From assembly GCA_008508345.1 (NCBI GenBank), contig QNGE01000948.1:53188-117187 (forward strand): DNA of 64,000 bases, written 5' to 3'. The notes below the pieces were generated by a model. That model saw only the letters and a list, made by a program, of their open reading frames with translations. It made no database searches and was not told the DNA's origin. This stretch comes from Paragonimus westermani. Its lineage: Eukaryota; Platyhelminthes; Trematoda; Plagiorchiida; Troglotrematidae. Made by a program: the position numbers and the translations under genes. Position 1 is the stretch's first letter, and each line of letters begins with the position of its first letter. This document shows, in pieces, positions 24,901-34,275 of this stretch.

Positions 24901-26775
24901 AATCCTCTATCTTAATTACGAGACCGTTTGGGCTGACTTCGAGCTTCATCCGATAGTGTTGTGACCCACTCTGCTGTTCACAACCACAGACAAAGTTCTA
25001 GGATGAAAACTCTGTAGAAGAACATTACCGGAAAGAATAGGGTTAATTCGATTACTTGGCAGTCGCTTGTATGTGGACATGTCGTTGGTCGCTTCATTGT
25101 GTTGCGTTGAATGTTGTCTGCAGCCAGCGATTTAGGTGATTGTGTGCAAGTTTGTGCATTTTTCACGCGTGTTTCGGTTGTGCATTTCGAACTCATTTGT
25201 CACTGTTCTCGTGCGTTGTGAGCGCAGCGTGTGCTTGTTAGCCTCCCCGTACACGCTTATTTTCAACCAACTGTTTCATTCACCTATTTTGAGTTTGTTT
25301 TTGATCCAATCATGTGGTTTCATTTACCATAGTTTATTATTCCTTCATTTTGTTACACGGGTAAACCTCGCAGATTGTTTGACGCTTGCCCTGAGGTTTA
25401 TTGTCACGTTTAAGCATCTGACTATTTTTGTTGTCTGAATGGCCACAAACTTGGTTCGTTTACTTCTGTGTATATGTGGGGTTGAGTTGCTTGGGTAGGT
25501 TAACTTCCGTTGCATTCCCACTTTACAAGTTTCACATGACCAAAAAATGAACAAGCGCTAGTTGGGAAATTATTTGCAACTGTTCATTTGACCGTTTGGC
25601 TAACGAACTTGGATTTTCCCGGCAACCTTACGGAATACTGAATGCTTGGCACGGTTCGTTCGTTGGCAGCTAGCTATGGACCCCAGTAGACAAAGCCACT
25701 ACGGCTAGTAAGTAGGTTAGCATTGGACTATCACCCATGGATAGCGGCGCTTCGTCCATTTAGTCAATTAAGCTCACCTGTAATGCAATTGAAATGGTAG
25801 TCTTTGACTGAGCTCACAATCCAGGCGAAGAAGAACACCGTTGGCAATCATCGGAATTACGTTTATCAAGCTATGCGTAACCGCGGTGAAAGTTGCATCA
25901 AGAGGATCAACGTGTGCTTATATTTTGATGAGAGAGGGTTAGCCAAAATCGTTTCATAATCTGATTAGGTCACGTATTCCGAGTGCTCGCAAACTCTGTC
26001 AATCATCAGACGTTTTTCGGCCACAATTCGTCAGATTGTTCTCCTGTAAGTCCAACACACGCATTGTTCATCTCACTTTTGGTTTCGGTACCGCATCACT
26101 AACTGCTTGTTGACTTGCATTGATGCTCATACTTAGCTTGCTGACGATTGGCGGGAACTTTGACCAACATATTTGTGGTAGGCGAAGTGTGACCCTTCAC
26201 CGACCCCTACTTGTGGTCTGTGTTCCTCTCTAGCCGTCTTGCAGCGGTTTGTTATTAAAGTGCGAACTCTGTCGTCAGTTCCTCATACCTCATGAAATCT
26301 TCGAAAGACAACCGTGTGTCCTGTTTCTCTGCTATTTTCTCATTGCACATGCCTGATTTAATTGGTGTGAAAATAATGCGCTTGGCTATGCTTCATACAG
26401 GTTACTGCTGGTTTAAAGGTCGGCCAACTGCGGGCCATCCTGGGCCTTTCTGTTCATCCAGTCTCTATAACGCAGACAGACGATTCACCCGCGATTACCA
26501 CCATCATTGCTTCCAGCAGCAGCACGTCGAGTGCGGAACGCAAGTCTGTTTCCATACCGTCACAGCTGTCGTACTCTGCGGCTGAAGACTGGGCATCCAT
26601 GCAAGAAGATCTCGTTTCAGACGCGCCGGAACCCAAACGTGCTCGGCTCTCACCCAGTTCCACCTCATTTTGTCATTCCTCTACTGGTTTGTCTCGTACT
26701 GTAGCCAACTCCTCCACTTCTTGCACTCCGTCTGAAGCTTTTTTTGATCAAGAGAACTCAACCCACAATCTTTAG
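12663..26775 (+). CDS. EMSY: EMSY-like chromatin protein (ENT domain), 8 coding exons
   Basis: EMSY is a nuclear transcriptional repressor that in vertebrates binds BRCA2 and HP1-type proteins through its N-terminal ENT domain. The first two exons encode an ENT domain: WPMLLDYSRRECYQLLRRLE, EAYGKLVSVFRAQGVLT, SSDRHKAEVRRALNDEELAT, then EEWILEGKRVAPILHR, which matches the EMSY 'EWSIEGRRLVPL' segment. The remaining six exons encode a Ser/Thr/Pro-rich, low-complexity tail, as in EMSY. Exons: 12663-12937, 12977-13223, 17225-18043, 19992-20262, 20534-20815, 21883-22121, 22609-22920, 26401-26775. All phases agree and the sum is 2820 nt, or 939 residues plus stop; human EMSY is about 1320. The start ATG lies 12 nt inside an exon that follows a good acceptor. 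Extra exons in the large introns cannot be excluded. ENT identity is strong; orthology is inferred. Confidence 0.85.
12938..12976 (+). other. 39-nt intron within the ENT coding region
   Basis: GT at 12938-12939 and AG at 12975-12976 enclose 39 nt, a multiple of three, with an in-frame TAG at 12939-12941. Removal restores continuous similarity to EMSY (NDEELATISETICGKEVTEE). Very short introns of this size are known in flatworm genes. Confidence 0.75.
12977..13223 (+). CDS. EMSY: EMSY-like coding exon 2
   Basis: Completes the conserved N-terminal block with EEWILEGKRVAPILHRPSPV. It then reads into a less conserved segment with a basic KPADSLRKDRR patch. Ends in phase 0 after CCG at the donor GTAAAA (13224); reading on would give a stop at 13268. 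Confidence 0.8.
13224..17224 (+). other. EMSY-like intron 2
   Basis: About 4 kb. Open frames at 14415-14678 on + and 15014-15341 on both strands have no recognised domain. No second copy of any part was found in the window. Additional small exons cannot be excluded. Confidence 0.5.
17225..18043 (+). CDS. EMSY: EMSY-like coding exon 3, Ser/Thr-rich
   Basis: Acceptor AG at 17223-17224, phase 0, donor GTAAGT at 18044. It encodes 273 residues rich in Ser, Thr, Val and Ala, with SQSPRKRT as a possible basic/phosphorylation motif. The ATG at 17231 lies two codons inside the exon and could be mistaken for a gene start. Confidence 0.75.
18044..19991 (+). other. EMSY-like intron 3, with dispersed repeat
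   Basis: Contains the second member (18706-18779) of the short repeat also found at 4557-4631. No other feature supported. Confidence 0.5.
18706..18779 (+). repeat. dispersed repeat, pair member 2
   Basis: Same orientation as 4557-4631, with shared blocks CATTCCCTTCAGAAGTTTG and GATGCAAGCATTTCGTATTG. Lies in an intron of the EMSY-like gene. Confidence 0.55.
19992..20262 (+). CDS. EMSY: EMSY-like coding exon 4
   Basis: Acceptor at 19990-19991 (GTCGTTTAG), enters phase 0 and leaves phase 1 at the donor GTAAAC (20263). Encodes about 90 residues, Ser/Thr/Pro-rich (PTRPTPSPISRTYSHTTA), consistent with the disordered tail. Confidence 0.72.
20534..20815 (+). CDS. EMSY: EMSY-like coding exon 5
   Basis: Acceptor ATATTCAG, donor GTTTGT at 20816; phase 1 in and phase 1 out. 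Translation reads GVPNSSSRLHGASTVVLP and ends in a Ser/Asn-rich run SSNTSSTNSNNVVVFQR. Low-complexity tail. Confidence 0.72.
21883..22121 (+). CDS. EMSY: EMSY-like coding exon 6
   Basis: An acceptor at 21881-21882 fits phase 1; an alternative acceptor six bases upstream also keeps frame. Donor GTCAGT at 22122, phase 0. The product is Thr/Ser/Val-rich (ITSTSVATVTTSTSGLI). Confidence 0.65.
22609..22920 (+). CDS. EMSY: EMSY-like coding exon 7, acidic
   Basis: Acceptor CTATTTTATAG, phase 0 in and out, donor GTAAGC at 22921. Contains an acidic stretch ASLDVDLDADEAGLQEF, like the acidic region near the C terminus of vertebrate EMSY, although direct homology is not evident. Confidence 0.7.
22921..26400 (+). 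other. EMSY-like intron 7
   Basis: About 3.5 kb. The minus-strand frame 24156-24449 and other small frames carry no domain that I recognise. Short AT-rich trinucleotide run (AATAAT) near 23700. Confidence 0.5.
26401..26775 (+). CDS. EMSY: EMSY-like last coding exon with nuclear-localisation-like motif
   Basis: Acceptor CTTCATACAG ends at 26400. Reading in phase 0 gives 124 codons and TAG at 26773-26775. There is no ATG near its beginning, so it is missed if only ATG-started frames are read. It begins VTAGLKVGQLRAILGLSVHP, is Ser/Thr-rich, and contains DAPEPKRARLSPSS, which resembles a monopartite nuclear localisation signal. Exon phase and composition support membership in the EMSY-like gene. 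Confidence 0.7.
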   Translation, partial: VTAGLKVGQLRAILGLSVHPVSITQTDDSPAITTIIASSSSTSSAERKSVSIPSQLSYSAAEDWASMQEDLVSDAPEPKRARLSPSSTSFCHSSTGLSRTVANSSTSCTPSEAFFDQENSTHNL

Positions 26776-27985
26776 TGCTGATTGTACAAAGCCTATTCTC
26801 TATTTTATCCTCTGCGTTTTGTTAGCATTCAGTGACAATTACCTGTCTACACTCCAGCTTCATTTTCTTGGTACGCATTGCGCGTTCAAACACAGGTGAA
26901 TGGATTGTTTTTTCTCACGTTCTATAGGCAGATGTTACTTCCCCTGTACGTACTTCATTGAACTGAGTCTTGTCCAACCGTAAAGTCAATTGGCATTTTC
27001 TCGCTGTGCTCTTGTGGTTGCCAACTTACAAGTGCATATCCTTCAAAGTTCTGGGCGCTAAGACCAACTGAAGTACATTCGATAGTCAATGCATCTGTTG
27101 GCTATTTCTCCCTGTATTCAATTATTTATGCCCTTCTCTCTCTACCAGTCCTACGTTGCCGCTGGTGTCTCCCGTTTTACCTTTTTGCCCATTTATCGCA
27201 ATTCCAGATCATCTGCACTCTTTTGTCACTCACTGTGACGCTCAGGCTGCAAGACCTAATCCCTTGCTGATCTGCAAACCGGTATTATCATGCGATGTAT
27301 GTATTTGTGTATGTTTGCACACTATCATCTCTTTGGGCAGCATTATTGTACAGTTTGGATGTTTTTTCTTTCTATTCTGCTCTCCTATACAAATCCCCAG
27401 TTTGTTAAAGATTACACAATCACTCTCCCGTATGTTGCATTGCTCCTCTCTAACAGTTTTGTCTTCAAGTCAGTTTGGGTTCCTCGTGTGTGCGTATAAA
27501 TATTTCTGTTCGTTTGTGTCAGTACATGTCCTGTGGCACGTGCATGCATGTGCAGTGTATATTTGAAACCGGAGTGAGTGGACAAGTTCCGGATTGTTGG
27601 TGCGCAGTTCGTAGCCACACCAACTTCCTGCTGTCTGTATGGTCAATACCCTTTTTCTTCTTGTTTATTAACTGATTTTGTCTTCGTGCGATGCGCGAAA
27701 GATTTACGCTTTTTCTGAATTTCTGTTCTTGTTTCTCACTCCGTTGTACGTCTGAGTAATTGAATATTTTACACATCGTTTCACTCCTAGTTGCTCATTT
27801 TTTGGTTACCTTTTGTGTTTGTGTGCTCTGTTTTAGGTTGTGAAATCCAGCTATCTAAGTCTTGACATTCGTAAACGTTTCTGTACGATACTGTTTGGTT
27901 ACGTCTATCATATTCTCAACTTTTCTTCTTGATGGTTGAGTTGGATTTTCCGCTATTAATATTTAACCGTTCAAATGTGCCGAGA
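26776..27985. other. no gene recognised
   Basis: T-rich sequence with overlapping open frames (for example 27156-27566 on +), hydrophobic by composition only. Probably the 3' flank of the EMSY-like gene. No clear polyadenylation signal was noticed. Confidence 0.4.
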
Positions 27986-28060
27986 GATTTTATCTGAAAT
28001 TGCAACGTGACGAACAAGCTCGGTTTCGGTGTGTCATCTTCAGGCTAAATATTAGACGTT
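27986..28060 (-). repeat. PLE 3' end with partial hammerhead-like core
   Basis: On the minus strand it reads CTGAAGA (28043-28037), nine bases, GAAAC (28027-28023), 11 bases, GTC (28011-28009). The order matches the other two hammerhead-like sites in this window, but the U of CUGAUGA is replaced by A and no stem II can be drawn. It lies directly downstream of the PLE GIY-YIG relic. Confidence 0.3.
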
Positions 28061-28129
28061 AAATATTGAAATAGCTGTCAAGTCAGGATTGTGTCGAACC
28101 TAAAACGGTATGAATCTAACGGCATTTGG

Positions 28130-28690
28130 GGATCACGGACGTGGTTATTATAGCGTCATATCAATCGTTCCAACGGTGGCAGCCGGTAGTAACTTCAGTG
28201 CGTGAGCAAGAAGACTGTGCACACAGGTTAGAGTTTCGTAGCCTGATTGCGATGGGTTCCACAGCGGCCAGGATACATTTCACCCCTCCGGTACGGACAG
28301 GTGTGACACGGTACATAGGCATAAATGCAGCATCCACATTGACTGGTTCGAGTCTACTAGGTGAGGCAAACTCGCGCTAGAGTTCTGTCGTTGTTGTCCG
28401 GCCATCGGTCAAGCAGAATGATATTCGCGCATTTTCTCCGACAAGCGCCTCGTTGTCCGCCCAGTGTAATTTGCTCCACAGGAACCAGAGAATGGGTAGA
28501 CACAAAATGAGGTAACGCTACTGGAAGCCGCGTCTTTGAAGTGAGGTCCCACAACTGGCTTGGAGACTAGGGATAGCCTTAGTTGTGCAACATGAAACGT
28601 TATCCACAGAGCCGTGTCGAGCCACCTGTTCAGCGATAGGTTTGATAGTTCATCTTTATAGAACAACTTCATATGGATGATCTTCCACAC
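28130..28690 (-). pseudogene. Penelope-like element, GIY-YIG endonuclease end
   Basis: Minus-strand translation contains CVYPFSGSCGANYTGRTTRR followed by LSEKMREYHSA, the GIY-YIG pattern 'CxYxFxCxCGxxYIGRTxRxLxxRxxEH' with I changed to T. A downstream tail reads PVNVDAAFMPMYRVTP, then LAAVEPIAIRL-type and NLCAQ, as in the C terminus of PLE proteins. Several stops interrupt it and no reverse transcriptase is seen upstream, so it is a 3' fragment. Confidence 0.72.
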
Positions 28691-28954
28691 GAGTTAATTC
28701 ATAGTCCTGTAATTCCGTTCGCTACATTTGGGAACTAGGAGTGTGTCTATCGGAGGTTTGAAATGTCGTATTCTGACCGTTGCGGAACCTATCGGAATCT
28801 GGCTACCAAACCTGTACGCATTGAAGTTACCAGGACCTGTCGTCCGAACAGTTGACGCGGCATCACAATAACTATGTCCCTAATCTTCAAGTGACATCAG
28901 ATTCATATTGTATTAGGTTCCACGAAGCCCTAACTTGACAGCTGTTTCCATAGT

Positions 28955-29000
28955 TATTTTGTGTATGACTTGAAGGTGACACCGTAAACAAGCGTGTTCA

Positions 29001-29045
<45 letters not shown>

Positions 29046-29090
29046 NTTATTTTGTGTATGACTTGAAGGTGACACCGTAAACAAGCGTGT

Positions 29091-29135
<45 letters not shown>
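28955..29135. repeat. duplicated contig ends at a (TA)n microsatellite, joined by one N
   Basis: About 50 bp (TTATTTTGTGTATGACTTGA through AAACAAGCGTGTTCAC) followed by a long TA run occurs twice, separated by a single N at 29046. The second copy directly follows the N. The simplest reading is two assembly contigs that overlap at the microsatellite but were joined without merging, so one copy is probably artificial. Confidence 0.75.
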
Positions 29136-30270
29136 GAGTTTAAAATCGAGTGCGCGTTTACTTGTTAACTACACACACGTGACTGACCAGCCTCCGAGTC
29201 TTGTGCGTATTAGTAAATGCATAGTCGACATTAAATTGGCTTGGGCTCTTTGAAACAAGAGTGAATTCTAGCGGAAAATGTGCTGCGAACTAGCTTTCTT
29301 TTAAAAATTTTACATTCATGAATTATTCAGTGGTTGACGCATTTGGTTTCTTCCATCCACTTGAGTACGACATTCCTGAGACGTAAACGTATCGCCGAGC
29401 TCCATTCACACGCTCACGTCCATCGATCGATATGAGGCGGCAAAATGAATCCCAGTATCTTTTGTCACCCTTTATCCTCCTGATCTGTTGAACTCGTTCA
29501 GTCTAGTCTATCATGACTACGTTCTTATCACAGACTAACTGGGTGATCGAATTGCTTAACAATGACGGGAAAACTCTTCATGCTAAGCATTTCAGTGAAC
29601 GTATCTAGTCATGACTCGTTTTCTGATATATACTGTTGGATATATTATACACGAAAGGGCGACTTGTCATGATGCATCAGATAGCCGGTCTTACAATTCG
29701 TACACATTTTATTCAATTCATTCGCCAGATACTGTTGGATTTCACCAGTTTGAAGCTTGCTTCAGTTCACCAAGGTTTACAAGAATCGGATAACACTGGC
29801 CACCAGTGAAGGAAAAGTTGTTGGACTCCTGTTGTTACATTAACTGTACTGTTCCTGTGTAAAACTGCTATGCGCACCCCTCATAGAATGTTAGAAGCCT
29901 TTGGAAATGCAATAATCACAGTCTTTTGAACAAGCTGTAGGATTTGGTGTGAATGGTGCATGCGCGTCGTGGACGCGAATTACACACCGTTCAGTCCTAT
30001 GTCCATTTCGGGTTCGTATAAACTGTTATTGAGCCTATGGACCGAACTGGCAAGTTCAGCTGGTGATTGAGTTATAAGTAGCTGTTTGGTCCATTTGTCT
30101 ATTACGGTTTGGCTTATCGGTGCACGGACTGGTCAGTCGCATTGTAGGGAGTACATATTGTTTTAGTGTTCACAGGATCGACTGGTTCGTTTACGTGATG
30201 CAGAAACTTTTCCTGTTTCTATTGATCGATTTTTATATCACAATGTGGTTTCGTTTCTTAATGTTTACAG
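29136..30270. other. no gene recognised; upstream of ataxin-10-like exons
   Basis: The first exon or exons of the ataxin-10-like gene must lie upstream of 30271, but I could not identify them here. Open frames are short. Confidence 0.35.
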
Positions 30271-31392
30271 GACAATTTTAACTGCGCTGCGACGATAAGT
30301 GATCTTGTGACTCCTTTGCTAAGCCTTGCGGCTGATCTTGTTCACTGTGCAGCCTCGGACGAAGCGGAACCACAAGCGCTGTCTGTACATTTTTCAGGAT
30401 ATGTCCACACTGTTGACCGGTTACGCACCATACGTCGATGGCTTGCTTGCACGCCAGATCTGTCCACCCATGGCAGTGAACTGGAACAGACGCTGGGGGA
30501 TATGCTGACCATATTGACTAATTTTTTTGACGCTTTGTTACTGGTGCTTTACAAAAATGATTGTCCATCAATTCATTGGCAAACATGCACACCGGATACA
30601 CAGTCGGCAACTCTATTGGTGTTGTCAGTTACATTGCAGTGTCTTTCAAATTTACTGAGTGCTGTCCGCACGTTGGACACATCCCCACCGATATTATCCG
30701 TACGAGCTCTGTTAGCCGTCTTGTTGTCTGGTTCACGAATGAACCTATTGCTCGACTATGGACCAGAGCATCCATTTTTTCTTTTGCATGCACAACAGCT
30801 TGATCGATTGAACACTTATACGAGCCTTCTTTTGTATTTCATCCTTCTGTATTTCGACTCGTCCCAAACTGAACTGGATCAGACTGGATTGGATCTGGTT
30901 TATTGTAAACTCATGATTAGAACTCAGTTGTTCACTTCTATTTGCCGTTGTGCCACTGACGTGATAGAACTGCCTGATAATACTTCATTACTTCAGGCTA
31001 AAAGGTTACATTATCAACTTCTGTTATGTCGATTGGCAGAACTTTTCGTTGATTTTGAGGTTTCTAAACCATCACAAGTTAATTCGTCCTGTTCGTCTCC
31101 AATCAGTTTGGACGATTTGTTAGCAGCTACCGGATTGGTTTTATTGCGGCAGCATGATCACATTCCAAGCAGTTTTGGTACTGCCACCGGACGAGGGTAC
31201 GAACGCACAGTACCTCAAACTGTACGTCCGTGTTTGTTATTCTGGCGCATTTTCCAAAGCGTTTGTCCCAACATAGGAGCACTCGCCGACAACATACTGT
31301 CCTTTCTGGACACCGTGTATGCCACGTGGTCGGAGAAGATGAAATCGTTTTTAACGGAACCTGTAACTGACTGTTGTGCTCCTCTCAATCAG
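30271..31392 (+). CDS. ATXN10: ataxin-10-like exon, helical repeat region
   Basis: Acceptor TAATGTTTACAG at 30270; donor GTGAGG at 31393; 374 codons. Leu-rich amphipathic helices throughout, as expected for an armadillo-type solenoid (for example ATLLVLSVTLQCLSNLLSAV). No upstream stop between acceptor and frame. Confidence 0.7.
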
Positions 31393-34275
31393 GTGAGGCT
31401 TTCATGTTGTATGGTGTCTGTTTTCTAATCACACTTATCAGTGGTAGGTTGTTTCACTCCAATATTCAACGCGCTCTACTACCGATCACATTTTGCTCTC
31501 TGGTGTTTAAGTACCTTGATATTTGCTTACTACTTAAACCTTATATCGCACTGAATTTACATTGGTTAGGACTTGCTGAATGACATTCCATTTTTTTTTT
31601 TTTACAATTGCTGCCGTTTGAATTAAAATGCTGAATGTGAAACATCCTCCTTTTGCTGGCGGTAAAAACGGGAATGAATCACCTCTCTGAGTTCGGGTTA
31701 ATATGAAAGTTGACCAGCCCCACTCATTCGTTCATGTAACCACAGTCGTGAGTGACACATACGCAATTGTAAGTTTCGCCTTTCATTCGGCATATACCAC
31801 AGTTTCTGTTTCGTTAGATCACTGTTTTTTCAGACACATTTATGTCTTCCTTTAAATTTCCTTCACACGAGGCAGACCAGCATGTTGTCTGTCACTTCGA
31901 TTAACGTCACAGTAAGTTCGATTGTAGAACTATGTTCAATTTTTTGTCCGCAACATAATGCTGGTATCATTGGCTTCTTTTAGTCACTCGTGAACGGCCA
32001 CATAACGTTAACCCTTTTTCCGTCATACGATACTTTAAACCAGGATTGTCCTTTCACAATGAAACTCAATTTACAGCATCATCATTATCACCACCGTCGT
32101 CGCCATTGTCAACAACGGTACATCGGTAGTAAACTTCTATGTTTAACTGCCAAACAAGCATATGAAGCAAAGCAAACCGTATCGCAGATGAAAAATAAGA
32201 GGAAGGAATGAGACATAGTTCATAAAACTCCCATGTCTAAGTCCTAACAGACAACATCTGGGTGACTACATCTTACAATTGCGAATAAATGAGAGATTGT
32301 GGGACAGCTTTCGCTCTGTTAACGCATTCTTAAAGATCGAATGAATAAGCTAATCAATGTCCCCCTCCAAACTTCATAACTGCATACTTGTTGGTACAGC
32401 CTAGACGTGCACATTCCACTGTGTCAAACGACGCGCTCATTCCACACACATAACGATGTGCAATTGTTGTTTGACCTGGTTTCTTAAAAACTACGGTTTC
32501 AGTGTGTTTATACCTGATCGCGACTGCGATTAATTAAACTGGTATGCCGAAATGTCCACTACTAACGTCAACTGTTTTCTTCACGTTCTCGGTTACAGAA
32601 TATTTTTTATTACGCTCCGCTACGTGGAGTAGTGCACATTTTGGCCGAAGTAGTCTTCTCCAGTATAAGTAAACCTCCATATCAGCTGGATGACGAATAC
32701 AACTCAGTCACTGGGATGTCGGATTTTAAGTGTCCGGTTGTTGATTCCATCGAGGAATTGGTCGTTCAGTTATCTCACCCGCAGGTGATAAAACTGTGGG
32801 ATTGTTTGTGCGATATTCTGGTTCTCTTGAGTCTTGGTCGGAAGCATATTGAATCGCAGTCCTGTGCACTTCCTTCTTCGGAACAACCTTCGATTAGAAC
32901 TGTGAAGGGAGGAGATTGTACTGTTTTTCCTTCACGGCTGTGTAACACTTTGGTAAGCATCGATCTGGTTCGTCCTTTTTTATTTCGAGTTCGGATAACT
33001 TTTTATATGATGCACATTGTCAGACCGTATGTTTGAACCACCTGTTCGTATTCTGAGTAGATTACTTTCTTTATTGTTACGTTCTATGCATTTCCACTGT
33101 TTACTTTGCTGGCTTCACTTAGTAGTTCACTCAGTTTCAAGCTGAACCCTAACTTCTTTTGAAACATTTTTAAAACATTCATCCTGACGCTGCTTTCGCC
33201 CGTAAAGCCGATTATGTGTAATCTTGTTTGTTACATTTTCACGTGGACACTTTTCTTCAGTCTAAGCAATGTACTTGTAATATGTGATGTGGAAAACGTT
33301 TCACCTAAAAGTACATTTGAAAACTGCTTATTCCTTGTACTTAGTGCGACACTGATTGTGTCGGGTTAGGCTTTGTTCTTGATCTCTCCTAAAGCAGGCG
33401 TTAGCGTTGTCGCATTGGTCCACGTACGGCTCGTTTTTTGTAGTGTTTCATACATCGGCGGCGTTGAGCTGTTGGTTTCTGAGTGCATCCAGAGCAAAGA
33501 GAGTACTATCATGTGGGTGACCTCCCAAACACCTAGTATCCTCGATTGCCTTCCAACAGTAGCCGATTCACCGGCCGCTCCATGTTGCTTTGGAGTTCGT
33601 CGCCCGTATCTTAGTACCTGACAACTGTCCTTTCGGCCAGATGATCTTGACAGCCTGTTCTATATGAACACATTGTTTATAACCTAAGCTGGTCGATAAC
33701 CAAATGGTTTTACAAGAACGCCTTTGTTCTCCATCTTTGGGTTGGTAAACTGGTTGAATACGAATAGCTTATTGGTTGGCCTAACAGTCAATAACTCGCA
33801 TTGTGTCCGGCAGCATCTCAAATGAAAATAATCGTAAAATCTACGAGCTCGCCTTGAAATTTTTGGTTGTTATGGTGCAAGTGTTATTCTGTATTATTCT
33901 TTCCGTCGTTTTATTCAACCCTCGTAGCCAACGTTGAGCGCAACCTCTCCTGGTTCGTTGTGTCAAGCATTTGGTTTCAAGCAAGATTGTATTCGCTGCA
34001 TGGCCGGTTTGATGTCTCACACATCCTCACTGTCAGTTCGCCTGGCCTCACACACAGCAGACCACCTTGGAGTCAGTTTGGTGAACCCGCACTGCCGGTC
34101 CGCTTTGGATGCACTCCTCGAGTCAACTAACCGTGAGCCGGAGAATCCTTTCGCCTGTGAATGGGCTGTGCTAACCATTAAACTGTCCGTGAATCCGGAA
34201 GGTGATAATCCCGTCGCCATGGAGGGAGCTCGTGTGCTGGCCTGTCGACTGCAAGATATGCATTTGATTCGATAA
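30271..34275 (+). CDS. ATXN10: ataxin-10-like protein, three 3' exons
   Basis: Ataxin-10 is a cytoplasmic armadillo-type helical-repeat protein. The diagnostic part is the conserved C-terminal block in the last exon: AFGFKQDCIRCMAGLM corresponds to 'NGFKSHLIRLIGNLC', and NPFACEWAVLTIKLSVNPEG to 'NPFLTEWVIYAIRNLTED'. Exons 30271-31392, 32599-32952 and 33928-34275 are all in phase 0, and sum to 607 residues before the stop. The first is a long Leu-rich helical segment. Human ataxin-10 is about 475 residues in total, so the fluke form is clearly longer. The start codon lies further upstream and was not found. The C-terminal match is convincing; the N-terminal exon is assigned by linkage and splice phase. 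Confidence 0.78.
32599..32952 (+). CDS. ATXN10: ataxin-10-like middle exon
   Basis: Acceptor CTCGGTTACAG; donor GTAAGC at 32953; phase 0 both sides; 118 codons beginning NIFYYAPLRGVVHILAEVVF. The helical pattern continues. Confidence 0.7.
33928..34275 (+). CDS. ATXN10: ataxin-10-like last exon, conserved C-terminal block
   Basis: Acceptor ACCCTCGTAG at 33927, phase 0, stop TAA at 34273-34275. Carries the ataxin-10 family signature described for the whole gene and ends after CRLQDMHLIR. Confidence 0.82.
   Translation, partial: PTLSATSPGSLCQAFGFKQDCIRCMAGLMSHTSSLSVRLASHTADHLGVSLVNPHCRSALDALLESTNREPENPFACEWAVLTIKLSVNPEGDNPVAMEGARVLACRLQDMHLIR

Noticed and set aside
27156..27566. 136-codon hydrophobic frame on +
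   Set aside because: Hydrophobicity follows from T-rich composition. No acceptor or donor, no known motif, and competing minus frames.
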